DNA of 64,000 nt from contig NZ_VFNX01000006.1 in assembly GCF_006715785.1 (NCBI RefSeq), forward strand, positions 1 to 64,000, written 5' to 3'. Positions 16,277-24,282 of this stretch are shown one piece after another. How positions within the stretch are numbered: the first letter of the stretch is position 1; the number at the start of each line of letters is the position of its first letter. The notes below the pieces were generated by a model that was not told where the DNA came from, did no database searches, and was given only the letters and a program-made list of their open reading frames with translations. A program made the position numbers and the translations under genes. Origin of the DNA: Streptomyces puniciscabiei. GTDB lineage: Bacteria; Actinomycetota; Actinomycetes; Streptomycetales; Streptomycetaceae.

Positions 16277-17361
16277 CAGAAGACCACCACCGAGCGCAGT
16301 ACGTCGCCGCCGTGCATCCGCTCGAACGCCTTCTCGACCTCGTCCAGTCGGATCGTCTCGGTGACGAACGCGTCGAGCGGCAGCCGGCCCTGGAGGTGCA
16401 GGTCGATCAGCATGGGGAAGTCACGCGAGGGCAGGCAGTCGCCGTACCAGCTGGACTTCAGGGCGCCGCCGCGGCCGAAGACGTCCAGCAGGGGCAGTTC
16501 GAGCTTCATGTCGGGGGTGGGGACGCCGACGAGGACCACGGTGCCGGCGAAGTCGCGGGCGTAGAAGGCCTGCCGGTAGGTCTCGGGGCGGCCGACGGCC
16601 TCGATGACGACGTCGGCGCCGAAACCGCCGGTCAGCTCGCGGATCGCCGCGACCGGGTCGGTCTCCTTGGAGTTGACGGTGTGGGTGGCGCCCAGGGTGC
16701 GGGCCTTGTCCAGCTTGCGGTGGTCGATGTCGACGGCGATGATCTTCGCCGCGCCGGCGAGGTTCGCCCCCGCGATGGCCGCGTCGCCGACCCCGCCGCA
16801 CCCGATGACCGCGACCGAGTCGCCCCGCCCGACACCGCCCGTGTTGATGGCGGCGCCGATACCGGCCATGACCCCGCAGCCCAGCAGGCCGGCGACCGCC
16901 GGGGAGACGGCCGGGTCGACCTTGGTGCACTGGCCGGCGGCGACGAGCGTCTTCTCGGCGAACGCGCCGATGCCCAGTGCCGGCGAGAGCTCCGTGCCGC
17001 CGGTGAGGGTCATCTTCTGCTTGGCGTTGTAGGTGGCGAAGCAGTACCAGGGCCGCCCGCGCAGACAGGCCCGGCACTGCCCGCACACGGCACGCCAGTT
17101 GAGGACGACGAAGTCACCGGGCGCCACGTCGGTCACGCCCTCGCCGACCGACTCCACGACTCCGGCGGCCTCATGGCCGAGGAGGAAGGGGAAGTCGTCC
17201 GAGATGCCGCCCTGTTTGTAGTGCAGGTCGGTATGGCAGACCCCGCAGGCCTGGACGCGCACCACGGCTTCGCCGGGCCCGGGATCGGGGACCACGATCG
17301 TCTCGATCCGTACGGGCTCGTCCTTCCCCGGTGCGATCACGCCGCGCACTTCCTGCGCCAT
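16276..17361 (-). CDS. mscR: S-(hydroxymethyl)mycothiol dehydrogenase
   Basis: This 361-residue zinc alcohol dehydrogenase is closest to mycothiol-dependent formaldehyde dehydrogenase / S-nitrosomycothiol reductase. It oxidises the formaldehyde-mycothiol adduct with NAD+. Catalytic zinc ligands are C42 (in CGVCHTD), H63 and E64 (GHEAAG). Structural zinc cysteines are C93, C96, C99 and C107. The Rossmann motif is [11 protein letters not shown]. The ATG at 17361 gives the usual [10 protein letters not shown] start. It forms a two-gene operon with the MBL hydrolase (overlapping TGATG). Confidence 0.88.
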   Translation of the reverse strand: MAQEVRGVIAPGKDEPVRIETIVVPDPGPGEAVVRVQACGVCHTDLHYKQGGISDDFPFLLGHEAAGVVESVGEGVTDVAPGDFVVLNWRAVCGQCRACLRGRPWYCFATYNAKQKMTLTGGTELSPALGIGAFAEKTLVAAGQCTKVDPAVSPAVAGLLGCGVMAGIGAAINTGGVGRGDSVAVIGCGGVGDAAIAGANLAGAAKIIAVDIDHRKLDKARTLGATHTVNSKETDPVAAIRELTGGFGADVVIEAVGRPETYRQAFYARDFAGTVVLVGVPTPDMKLELPLLDVFGRGGALKSSWYGDCLPSRDFPMLIDLHLQGRLPLDAFVTETIRLDEVEKAFERMHGGDVLRSVVVF

Positions 17362-17645
17362 GGTCTGGCCCCTTCCTCGAATGCCTTCGCCGCCGACCCT
17401 ACGCGGGACCGATCGGTGGCGGCGCGGACCACGGCGGGGAGCGTGGATCTTTCCGGCCGCCGGGCGACATGCGCCGCGCCGGGTGCGCCCGCCGAGAACG
17501 GCGTACGCATTCGCCATTCGTAAGAAATGATCCGCTCCCCGGTAAGAATGTGACCGAATAACGTCATTCCATGATGGCAATCTTTTTGCAGGGTGCATGA
17601 GTTCGCCTGGTGTGTGCACCGACTGCGGCGTGCCTCAATGGGGGC

Positions 17646-18437
17646 ATGCCCATCGAAGCCCTCAATGGTCGTATCGCATTCCTTTTCTCGGCCGGAGGCG
17701 AGCCGCGGCCCGGAAATGGACGGGAACTCAGCGACGCGTTCCCGGTGTTCGCCGACACGCTGGACGACATCTGCGGGCGTCTCGATCCGTATCTCGAACT
17801 CCCGCTGAAATCCGTGATGTTCGCGGACAACGGGACGCGTACGGCCGCGCTGCTGGAGCGGGAACCGTTCGCCGGGCCCGCGGTGTTCGCCCTCCAGGTG
17901 GCGCAGTACCGGTTGCTGCGCAGCTGGGGCGTCCTGCCGGACGCGGTGTTCGGGCAGGCGGCCGGGCGGATGGCCGCCGCGTACGCAGCGGGCGTCTTCT
18001 CGCTGGCGGACGCCTGCCACGCGGTCGGCACCCTGGCCCGGCTCCTGGGCGGCCCGGCGGACCCGGAGCCGTACTCCGCGCACCTGGACGACATCCTCGA
18101 CGCCTACGGCCGTACCCTCGCCACGCTCCACCCGTGCACGCCGCGCCTCCCCCTGGTGTCCGACGTCACCGCACGTCCGGTGGGCGCGGAGACCGCCGAG
18201 CCGGAGTTCTGGGTGCGGCGCGCTCCGCTGCGCTTCGCGGAGGCGGTCGGCCTGCTGCACCGCGACGGAGTCCGCACCTGGCTGGAACTGGGCCCGGGCG
18301 ACCGGCTCACCCGGCTGCTCCCGGAATGTCTGCCGGACGGCGCCCCGGGCGGTACGGCCTCGGCCTTCGCGCTCTGCCGGGACTGGGCGGTGCTGCGGTC
18401 GGGACCGGCCGCGGACCCGTCACAGGCGCACCCCTGA
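17646..18437 (+). CDS. Stand-alone PKS-type acyltransferase homologue lacking catalytic residues
   Basis: This 263-residue protein aligns with the AT domain of type I polyketide synthases, but the active site is gone. The motif GHSxGE is GQAAGR (103-108), so the nucleophile Ser is A105 and the flanking His and Glu are also changed. The FHS motif is PYS, so the catalytic His is Y143. The N-terminal GQG motif is worn. The ferredoxin-like small subdomain (about 60-70 residues between VGTLARLLGG and YSAHLDD) is deleted. The scaffold (AAYAAGVFSLADA, LPLVSDVTARPV, FWVRRAPLRFAEAV, WLELGPGD) is well kept. A GTG at 17610 would add 12 residues. The next gene, an NTF2-like protein, follows after about 114 bases. 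No known substrate. Confidence 0.75.
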   Translation: MPIEALNGRIAFLFSAGGEPRPGNGRELSDAFPVFADTLDDICGRLDPYLELPLKSVMFADNGTRTAALLEREPFAGPAVFALQVAQYRLLRSWGVLPDAVFGQAAGRMAAAYAAGVFSLADACHAVGTLARLLGGPADPEPYSAHLDDILDAYGRTLATLHPCTPRLPLVSDVTARPVGAETAEPEFWVRRAPLRFAEAVGLLHRDGVRTWLELGPGDRLTRLLPECLPDGAPGGTASAFALCRDWAVLRSGPAADPSQAHP

Positions 18438-18551
18438 GGCGGGGCCCGCAGGCTGCGCTTGCCGAGGCCGCCGCGCCGGAGCAGTCTCGAAGGGTGGGCG
18501 TCCGCGCGGTCCGCGCCCCGCCGGGCCGCAGGCGCCCGAAGGAGGTCAGCC

Positions 18552-18917
18552 ATGGGCACCGCGACGGGTTCCGGCTTCGACATCGAGACACTGCGCCGGG
18601 GCATAGAGGGGAACACCGGGAACACCCTTCTGTCGCTCTACGCCGACGACGCGGAGATCCGTATCGTCGACCGCAACAACCAGCCCAGCCACCCCACGGT
18701 CCTGCGCGGCCGGGGGCAGATCGCCGAGTTGCTGGACGACATCTACAGCCGCGACATGACACACAGGCTGGACCGGTGCGTCGTGCAGGGCGATCACGCC
18801 GCGTTCAGTGAGTCCTGCCAGTACGGGGACGGCACCCGAGTCCTCGCCGAGTCGATGGTCACGTTGCGCGACGGCAAGATAGCGGACCAGTTGATCATCC
18901 AGGCCTGGGACGAGTAG
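18552..18917 (+). CDS. SnoaL/NTF2-like small protein
   Basis: This 121-residue protein has an NTF2-like fold: SLYADDAEIRIVDRNN (residues 28-43), a proline-containing turn, GRGQIAELLDDIY, and the strands SESCQYGDGTRVLAESMVTL and GKIADQLIIQAWDE. Such proteins are cyclases, isomerases or binding proteins; no catalytic set is recognised here. The ATG at 18552 has AAGGAGG at an ideal distance. It lies behind the acyltransferase-like gene and may be cotranscribed with it. Confidence 0.8.
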   Translation: MGTATGSGFDIETLRRGIEGNTGNTLLSLYADDAEIRIVDRNNQPSHPTVLRGRGQIAELLDDIYSRDMTHRLDRCVVQGDHAAFSESCQYGDGTRVLAESMVTLRDGKIADQLIIQAWDE

Positions 18918-18965
18918 GCACACCCGGCATGACGGGCGCCGGACGGAGATGGGCGACGGTCCGGG

Positions 18966-19451
18966 TCACCTCCCGGTTGACCTGGACCTTATCGGCGCGG
19001 GCGAGCCTGGGGAGGATGCCCCGGGCTCGCCCTCGACGGCCAGGACCAGTGTGGGCAGCAGGTCCGCCAGTGTGCGCCGCTCTGTTTCGGTCAGCGCTGA
19101 GAGCAGCGCACCTTCGCCCGCGTCCTCCGCTGCCGCGTGTGCCGCGAACACGGCGTGCCCGGCCTCGGTGAGCCCGGCCCGCACCCGCCGGCGGTCGCCG
19201 CTCTCGTGGGTACGGGTGATCAGCCCAGCCTCCTCGATCGGCCCCAGCCGGGCCGAGAGCGCGCCCTGGGTCAGGCCCAGCCGCTCGGCGAGTACGGACG
19301 GACCGGACTCGTACGGCGGCCCGGACCGGCGCAGTGTCAACAGCACTTTGTACTGCCAGTACTTCAGGCCGTCCGCGTCGAGCACCACCCGGCAGCCCTG
19401 GGACATGTGCCGGGCGAGGATCATCAGCCGGGCGGCGACGGCCTCCCGCAC
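18966..19451 (-). CDS. MarR family transcriptional regulator
   Basis: The protein has a MarR winged helix: LKYWQYKVLLTLRRSGPPYE, then SVLAERLGLTQGALSARLGP with recognition helix, then GLITRTHESGDRRRVRAGLTEAG for the wing. The C-terminus is acidic, then Ser/Pro/Arg-rich. The start is uncertain: GTG at 19451 gives 161 residues, and GTG at 19544 gives 192 with an upstream segment less like the family. It is divergent from the TPR-like gene at 19554. Target and ligand unknown. Confidence 0.72.
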   Translation of the reverse strand: MREAVAARLMILARHMSQGCRVVLDADGLKYWQYKVLLTLRRSGPPYESGPSVLAERLGLTQGALSARLGPIEEAGLITRTHESGDRRRVRAGLTEAGHAVFAAHAAAEDAGEGALLSALTETERRTLADLLPTLVLAVEGEPGASSPGSPAPIRSRSTGR

Positions 19452-19553
19452 CGGGTCCAGCCACTCCGGCTCGCGCGCCCAGACGCGACGTGCCGGTCCA
19501 CCGAGCGTTCGGCAACTTCTCTGCGCAGCAGGTGAGTTGGCCACCGCCGGCCG

Positions 19554-20318
19554 TTGGAAGCGGGCCGCGCTGCGTCCGCACGGATCGAGGCAGCCGAGCG
19601 GGAGTTCCCGGACGGTGACCGGGACACCGGGCTCCTCCGCCTCAGACACACCTACGCCCGGCTGCTCCACATAGCCGGCGCCCCGCGCCTCGGCCCGGCG
19701 GGCAAGGGCTCCGGGGCGCTCGCCGCCCTGCGTGACCGGGCGCGGGACCTGTACGACGGCGCTCCGGACGAGGTGCGCCGGGGCTGGGCGGCGATGTACC
19801 GGGGGCTGATCGCCGACCACCACTTCGCCGACGCGGCGGCGGGCGCCGGGTACTGGGCGCAGGCACTGCGGGCCGGGGAGGGTGGCGCGGACGATCTGCT
19901 GGCCCGCGAGGCGCTGCGGCACCGCGGGGGCCACGACCACGGCTCCGGCGCGTACGAGCGGGGCCGGGAGCGCTGGCGCCGGGCCACCGCGCTGGGCGCC
20001 CGGGCCGGCGCGGTGCCCGGCACCCTCTCCCAGCTGTTGCTGCTGGCGGTACTGGCCCGGGACACGGGCGACGAGGCGGGCGCCACGGCGCTGGCCACGG
20101 ACCTCGGGGAACTCGACGAGGCCCGGGCCCTGCGGCGCCTGCCGGCCGTCCACGGCAGTCAGACCGCGCCGGCCGGCCCGCTGGGCGGAGTCCGTCGACG
20201 CCGAACGGCTGCGTGCGGGGCGACCGCGTTGCTGGACGGCGCGGACCCGTTGCCGCCGGGCCCGGCCGCGCCGGACGCGGCGGGGTCGGGCGCGGCCACG
20301 TCCGACGCGGCGGGCTGA
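19554..20318 (+). CDS. TPR-like hypothetical protein with an internal pair of frameshifts
   Basis: The helical-repeat hypothetical protein reads well in one frame through LLRLRHTYARLLHIAGAP, RDLYDGAPDEVRRGWAAMY, YWAQALRAGEGGADDLLAREALRH and LSQLLLLAVLARDTGDEAGA. Around 20150-20220 the family-like stretch RWAESVDAERLRAG continues in another frame, then ATALLDGADP returns to the first. So two opposing indels leave a scrambled segment of roughly 20-25 residues but no premature stop. The start is a TTG without a clear ribosome site, and the N-terminus may be missing. The gene may be a young pseudogene or still expressed. Function unknown. Confidence 0.5.
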   Translation: MEAGRAASARIEAAEREFPDGDRDTGLLRLRHTYARLLHIAGAPRLGPAGKGSGALAALRDRARDLYDGAPDEVRRGWAAMYRGLIADHHFADAAAGAGYWAQALRAGEGGADDLLAREALRHRGGHDHGSGAYERGRERWRRATALGARAGAVPGTLSQLLLLAVLARDTGDEAGATALATDLGELDEARALRRLPAVHGSQTAPAGPLGGVRRRRTAACGATALLDGADPLPPGPAAPDAAGSGAATSDAAG

Positions 20319-20437
20319 GGCCCGACGGCCCCGGTCACCCCGGGCCCTGACGGCACCGGCCCCGCGGCAGCCGCCCCGGCGCGTCGGCCCGGTGCCGAGG
20401 CGGGGAGCCGTACGGGTGCTCGGTTACCCTGTACCCG

Positions 20438-20512
20438 GGCCGTGACTGGCGCTGAGGTGGAGTACCACCGGGGAGCGGTCCGTGGTGGATGCCGCGCGCC
20501 TGGGCGCAGGAG
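20438..20512 (+). ncRNA. ZTP (pfl motif) riboswitch upstream of folD
   Basis: The leader contains the conserved pfl parts in order: CCGTGACTGGCGC near 20440, then ACCACCGGGGAGCG near 20464, then GCCGCGCGCCTGGGCGC near 20491. These match the ZTP-sensing motif, where the first segment and the terminal CCTGGGC form the ligand pocket. The class is known upstream of folD and purine or one-carbon genes and switches them on when ZTP signals folate shortage. It ends about 25 bases before the folD start, so control could be at translation. Confidence 0.85.
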
Positions 20513-20537
20513 TCGAACGAGCTCAGGAGTGTGCAGC

Positions 20538-21386
20538 ATGACCCAGGCCCGTCTCATGGACGGCACCGCTCTCGCCCGCCGTGTCGTCGAGGACACCGCG
20601 AAGAGGGCCGCCGACCTCACCGAGAGGACCGGCACGGCGCCGTGTCTCGCGACCGTGCTGGTCGGCGAGGACCCGGCGTCGGTGACCTACGTCCGCATGA
20701 AGCAGAACCGCTGCCGCAAGGCAGGCATCACCTCCCGGCACGTGACCCTGCCCGCGGCCACGACCACCGGTGAACTGGTCGGCACACTGCGGGAGTTGTC
20801 GGCCGACCCGGCGGTCCACGGCATCCTGCTCCAGCACCCGGTCGGCGACCACATCGACGAGCGGGCCGCGTTCGAGGCGATCGCGCCGGAGAAGGACGTC
20901 GACGGCGTCACCTTCGCCTCCTTCGCCACGATGAGCTTCGGCCTGCCCGGCTTCGTCTCCTGCACGCCCGGCGGGATCGTGCGGCTGCTGGACGAGTACG
21001 ACGTGGACCCTGCCGGAAAGCGGGCGGTGGTCGTGGGCCGCAGCGCGATCCTCGGCAAGCCGGTGGGCATGCTGCTGCTGGCCCGGGACGCGACCGTGAC
21101 GTACTGCCACTCGCGCACGGCCGACCTGTCGGCCGCGGTCCGCGAGGCGGACATCGTGGTCGCGGCGGTGGGCCGGCCGCGGCTGATCCGAGGGCAGGAC
21201 ATCAAGCCCGGCGCGGTCGTCATCGACGCCGGCTACAACCCGGGCAACGTCGGCGACGTCGACTTCGACTCCGCCGTGGAGCGGGCTTCGCTGATCACGC
21301 CGGTGCCGGGCGGTGTCGGGCCCATGACGATCGCCACGCTGCTGGAGCAGACCGTCGAGGCCGCCGCCCGGCAGCTCGGCGCCTGA
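20538..21386 (+). CDS. folD: Bifunctional methylenetetrahydrofolate dehydrogenase / methenyltetrahydrofolate cyclohydrolase
   Basis: This 282-residue FolD interconverts methylene-, methenyl- and 10-formyl-tetrahydrofolate for purine and formyl-Met synthesis. The active-site Tyr and Lys are Y51 and K55 in SVTYVRMKQNRC. GILLQHPVGDH follows near residue 94, and DVDG and the NADP motif VVGRSAILGKPVGMLL are also present. The ATG at 20538 has AGGAG nearby; the frame extends upstream into the riboswitch, which is not coding. A ZTP riboswitch precedes it. The gene ends 16 bases from the convergent CU044_5270 gene. Confidence 0.94.
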   Translation: MTQARLMDGTALARRVVEDTAKRAADLTERTGTAPCLATVLVGEDPASVTYVRMKQNRCRKAGITSRHVTLPAATTTGELVGTLRELSADPAVHGILLQHPVGDHIDERAAFEAIAPEKDVDGVTFASFATMSFGLPGFVSCTPGGIVRLLDEYDVDPAGKRAVVVGRSAILGKPVGMLLLARDATVTYCHSRTADLSAAVREADIVVAAVGRPRLIRGQDIKPGAVVIDAGYNPGNVGDVDFDSAVERASLITPVPGGVGPMTIATLLEQTVEAAARQLGA

Positions 21387-21402
21387 GGTTCGGCACACCG
21401 GG

Positions 21403-22395
21403 TCAGCGCATCCAGGCGCTGTACTCCATCACGTCCCCGGCCTTCACTCCGTACCGGTGGTCGTCCTGCGTGAAGGTGGTCTCCAGACCGAGGACGGCGC
21501 CGGTGCGCGGATCGAGGATCAGCATGCGCCGCTCGCCCGGCCCGTCGTACGTGTACGCCTGCGCCGGGCGCCCGAGCCGGTCCGTCACCTGCCCGACCGG
21601 GCGCAGGCCCCTGGCGTCCGCGAGGATCCGGACCAGCGCGGCGGACTCCCGCGCACCGAGTGTCCAGTTGTCCAGCAACTCCTGGACGCCGTCCAGGAGT
21701 TCGGACGTGGACAGCGAGCCGGTGCCGGTGCGGGCCGTCTCCGTGAGGTAGGCCCGCAGGGCGGCCGGATCATGCGGGGGGTGCGCCTCGGGCGGGGCGT
21801 CGCTCCAGCTCGGCGGGTAGGTGGTCCGGCTCAGCACCTGGCCGTCCGCGACCAGGTGCGGCGCGCCGCCGTCGTCGTCGCTGAGGACCGGGCGGCCCGG
21901 GTGGCGCGGGTCGGTCGCCACGACGAGCTCGGTGTGGCTGTCGTCCGCGTTCCAGCGCACCACGCGCTCCTGGGGGAGGGTCACGGGTGGCCCGTCGTCG
22001 CTCATGCCGAGGCTCCAGGACTGCACATGGGTTCCCTTGCGCAGACCGGGCGAACCGTCCGTGGCGGCAGCGGCGGCCAGTTCGGCCATCCGGTGCAGGG
22101 GTACGGCCGTGGAGTGGGCGCGGACGGCCAGCGGGCGGGGCGCGGCCACGGCGGGCGGGCTGCCCGGGCCGCCGAGCAGCGTGGTGAGGGTGGTGGCCAG
22201 CACGACGGCGGTGGCGGCGAGACCCCACCGCAGCCGGGCACGCGGAGTACGCAGCCGGGCGGGCCGGGATTCGCCCTCGCCCAGCAGGAGTTCCAGCCGC
22301 CGCTCGGCACCGTGGTCGAGCGGACCGTCGCCGAAGTACGGTCCGTTGGCCGGCACCGGGTTGGTACGGCGCAGCAGGTCGAGTTCGTCAGGCAT
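21403..22395 (-). CDS. CU044_5270 family protein (membrane-associated partner of ECF sigma factor)
   Basis: This 330-residue protein starts PDELDLLRRTNPVP and has a single transmembrane helix at about residues 58-75, followed by an extracytoplasmic domain. It matches the actinobacterial CU044_5270 family, found directly behind ECF sigma factor genes. The outer part contains repeated YTYDG and LDPRTGAVLGLET strands resembling lipoprotein-carrier-like sheets. Its role is often assumed to be in anti-sigma-type control. Its start overlaps the end of the sigma gene by 8 bases, so the two are translationally coupled. Confidence 0.82.
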   Translation of the reverse strand: MPDELDLLRRTNPVPANGPYFGDGPLDHGAERRLELLLGEGESRPARLRTPRARLRWGLAATAVVLATTLTTLLGGPGSPPAVAAPRPLAVRAHSTAVPLHRMAELAAAAATDGSPGLRKGTHVQSWSLGMSDDGPPVTLPQERVVRWNADDSHTELVVATDPRHPGRPVLSDDDGGAPHLVADGQVLSRTTYPPSWSDAPPEAHPPHDPAALRAYLTETARTGTGSLSTSELLDGVQELLDNWTLGARESAALVRILADARGLRPVGQVTDRLGRPAQAYTYDGPGERRMLILDPRTGAVLGLETTFTQDDHRYGVKAGDVMEYSAWMR

Positions 22396-23452
22396 GGCGG
22401 GAGTCCTTGCACAGGGGGACGCCGGCGGGGGCGGCGGAACGTGTCGAGCGCGGGCCGGGACCGCTCTGCCCGGCGGGCATGTCTTCGGCGGGCATCTCGT
22501 GGGCGGGCGTCCCGTCGGTGATGCGGGCGGAACCGGACGGCCGCGTGCCGTCCCCGACACCGGGCAGCGGCCCGGCCGACGGGACGGACTCCGGTGTCAC
22601 GGCGGGCGGGCGCTGTCCGCAGAGCGATGGATCCGCGGACGCGTCGGCGGGCGGCCGGCGCCCGGGGAGTGCGGCACCGTCCGGCGGCCCGGAACGCGCA
22701 CGGCCGTCGGACGGCGGCAGGCTCGCCCGGGCCCCCGGGCTCGCCCGCTCAGGCGTGCCCGCAGCCGCTCCGGGAAGCGACCGGGCACCGGAGTGCGGCG
22801 GGCTCACCGGCGCTCCGGAACACGCGAGTCGATCGGGTGGCGGCCCGGACACGGACGCTTCACCACGCGACCGGTCGCCGGAAGGCGCATCGCCCTCGCC
22901 CGCGCCGGGATCCGTGCGGCGGCCGGGCGGCGTAGCCGGCGCGCGCGGCGCCGGGCGCATGCGGTCTATCTCGGCTCGCAGTCGGCGGCGGGCGCGGTGC
23001 AGGCGCATCGTCGCCGCGCGCCGGCCGCAGCCCAGGGCGACGGCGATCTGCCCGGCGTCGAGTTCCTCCCAGGCGGCGAGGCGCAGTACCTCCTGGTCGG
23101 CCGGGGAGAGCCGGTCCAGGGCCTCGTGCACCCAGGCGCCGGGTGCCTCCGCGTCCGGGCTGTGCGCGACGTGCCGGCCGTGCGCGGCCTCGTCGTTGCC
23201 GAGCCGGTCCAGCAGCCGGCGCCGCCGCCCGTGCCCGCGTACCGCGTTCGCCAGGCAGTTGCGGGCCACCCCGTACAGCCAGGGCAGCGGCTCGTCCGGC
23301 AGCTCGCGTCGGCGCCGCCAGGCCACCGTGAACACCTCCGCCACCACTTCCTCCACCTCGCCGGCCCGTCCGGGCAGCCGCCGCGCGACATAGCGGCTGA
23401 CCGCCCAGTAGTGCTCGCGGTAGGCAGCGGCGAAGATCTCGTCGTTGCTCAT
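22388..23452 (-). CDS. ECF RNA polymerase sigma factor with long disordered C-terminal tail
   Basis: Region 2 (residues 5-75, IFAAAYREHYWAVSRYVARR and LPWLYGVARNCLANAVRG) and region 4 (110-165, ALDRLSPADQEVLRLAAWEE and IAVALGCGRRAATMRLHRARRRLR) make a normal ECF sigma factor. A low-complexity tail of nearly 190 residues, rich in Pro, Ser, Gly and Arg, then brings the length to 354, about twice the usual. The ATG at 23452 is supported by the region 2 position. It is cotranscribed with the CU044_5270 gene. Confidence 0.87.
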   Translation of the reverse strand: MSNDEIFAAAYREHYWAVSRYVARRLPGRAGEVEEVVAEVFTVAWRRRRELPDEPLPWLYGVARNCLANAVRGHGRRRRLLDRLGNDEAAHGRHVAHSPDAEAPGAWVHEALDRLSPADQEVLRLAAWEELDAGQIAVALGCGRRAATMRLHRARRRLRAEIDRMRPAPRAPATPPGRRTDPGAGEGDAPSGDRSRGEASVSGPPPDRLACSGAPVSPPHSGARSLPGAAAGTPERASPGARASLPPSDGRARSGPPDGAALPGRRPPADASADPSLCGQRPPAVTPESVPSAGPLPGVGDGTRPSGSARITDGTPAHEMPAEDMPAGQSGPGPRSTRSAAPAGVPLCKDSRHA

Positions 23453-23536
23453 GTCCCGTTCGTGTCCGGCACCGCCCGGATCGTCACACCCTTCTTCCGT
23501 GATGCTTCTCGCATCGTCCGAGTGGGCCGCCCCGGA

Positions 23537-24093
23537 TCAGGTCCGGGACCACTTCTGGTTGTCGTGGCCGTTGCAGTCCCACAGTTCGGCCTGGGTGCCG
23601 TTGGTGATCGTGTTGTCGTGGACGTCGGCGCAGCGGCCGGACTGCTTGCCGACGAGCAGGGTGCCGTCGGTTCCGGGTATCGGGTGGACGGTGACGCCTC
23701 CCAGGGCCGGGCCGCCGGTGAAGGTGAGGGAGTTGGCGGCCCCCTTGGTCAGATGCGCCTGGACCGAGACCGTGCCCTCGGCGGAACCGGTGGGCGGGAA
23801 GGAGACGGTCGTCGGGGTCTGGCCGTCCACCTGGAGGGTCGCGGTGACGGGTGGCGGCGGTGTTGGTGTAGGCGATGCCGACGACGTCCAGGCCGGTGCT
23901 CGTGGCGCTGACGCCGGTGTACCTGCCGGTGGAGGCGGCGCTGTAACTGCTGCCCGCCGCCTCGGTGCCGCTGACCCCGGGGCGGCGAGGAGCAGGGCGG
24001 TGGCCGCCGTCAGCGCCAGGACGAGCGCGCCCAGCACGGCGGCTCTGCACCGGCGTGCGAGGCCTTCGGTGGTCGGTCGGGTGGGGGGTACAT
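23537..24093 (-). pseudogene. Broken secreted carbohydrate-binding protein (CBM plus ricin-type lectin remnant)
   Basis: A good start (GGAGG, then ATG at 24093) opens MYPPPDRPPKASHA. A different frame then carries the signal peptide VLGALVLALTAATALLLAAPG, a third carries GTEAAGSSYSAASTGRYTGVSA, and the second returns with TATLQVDGQTPTTVSFPPTG. The end reads GRCADVHDNTITNGTQAELWDC, the start of a ricin-B (QxW) lectin repeat, and stops at NQKWSRT. The pieces resemble the CBM and lectin end of secreted glycoside hydrolases. At least three frameshifts and the missing lectin repeats make it non-functional. Confidence 0.65.
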
Positions 24094-24282
24094 GCGTGCC
24101 TCCGCGTACGGGACGGACTTGATGTTGACGAGATATCGAACGTAGGTCGGTTGATCGAACGCGCTGCGCGCCGACCGTAGGGCCCGGCGGGGGTCAAGTC
24201 AACGCTTGCGACAGGGGCTGAGTCGCCCTCTTTCGGGGCTCGTTCTGCCTGTGGGGGCCGTACCGCCGCCATACTGAGGGCT

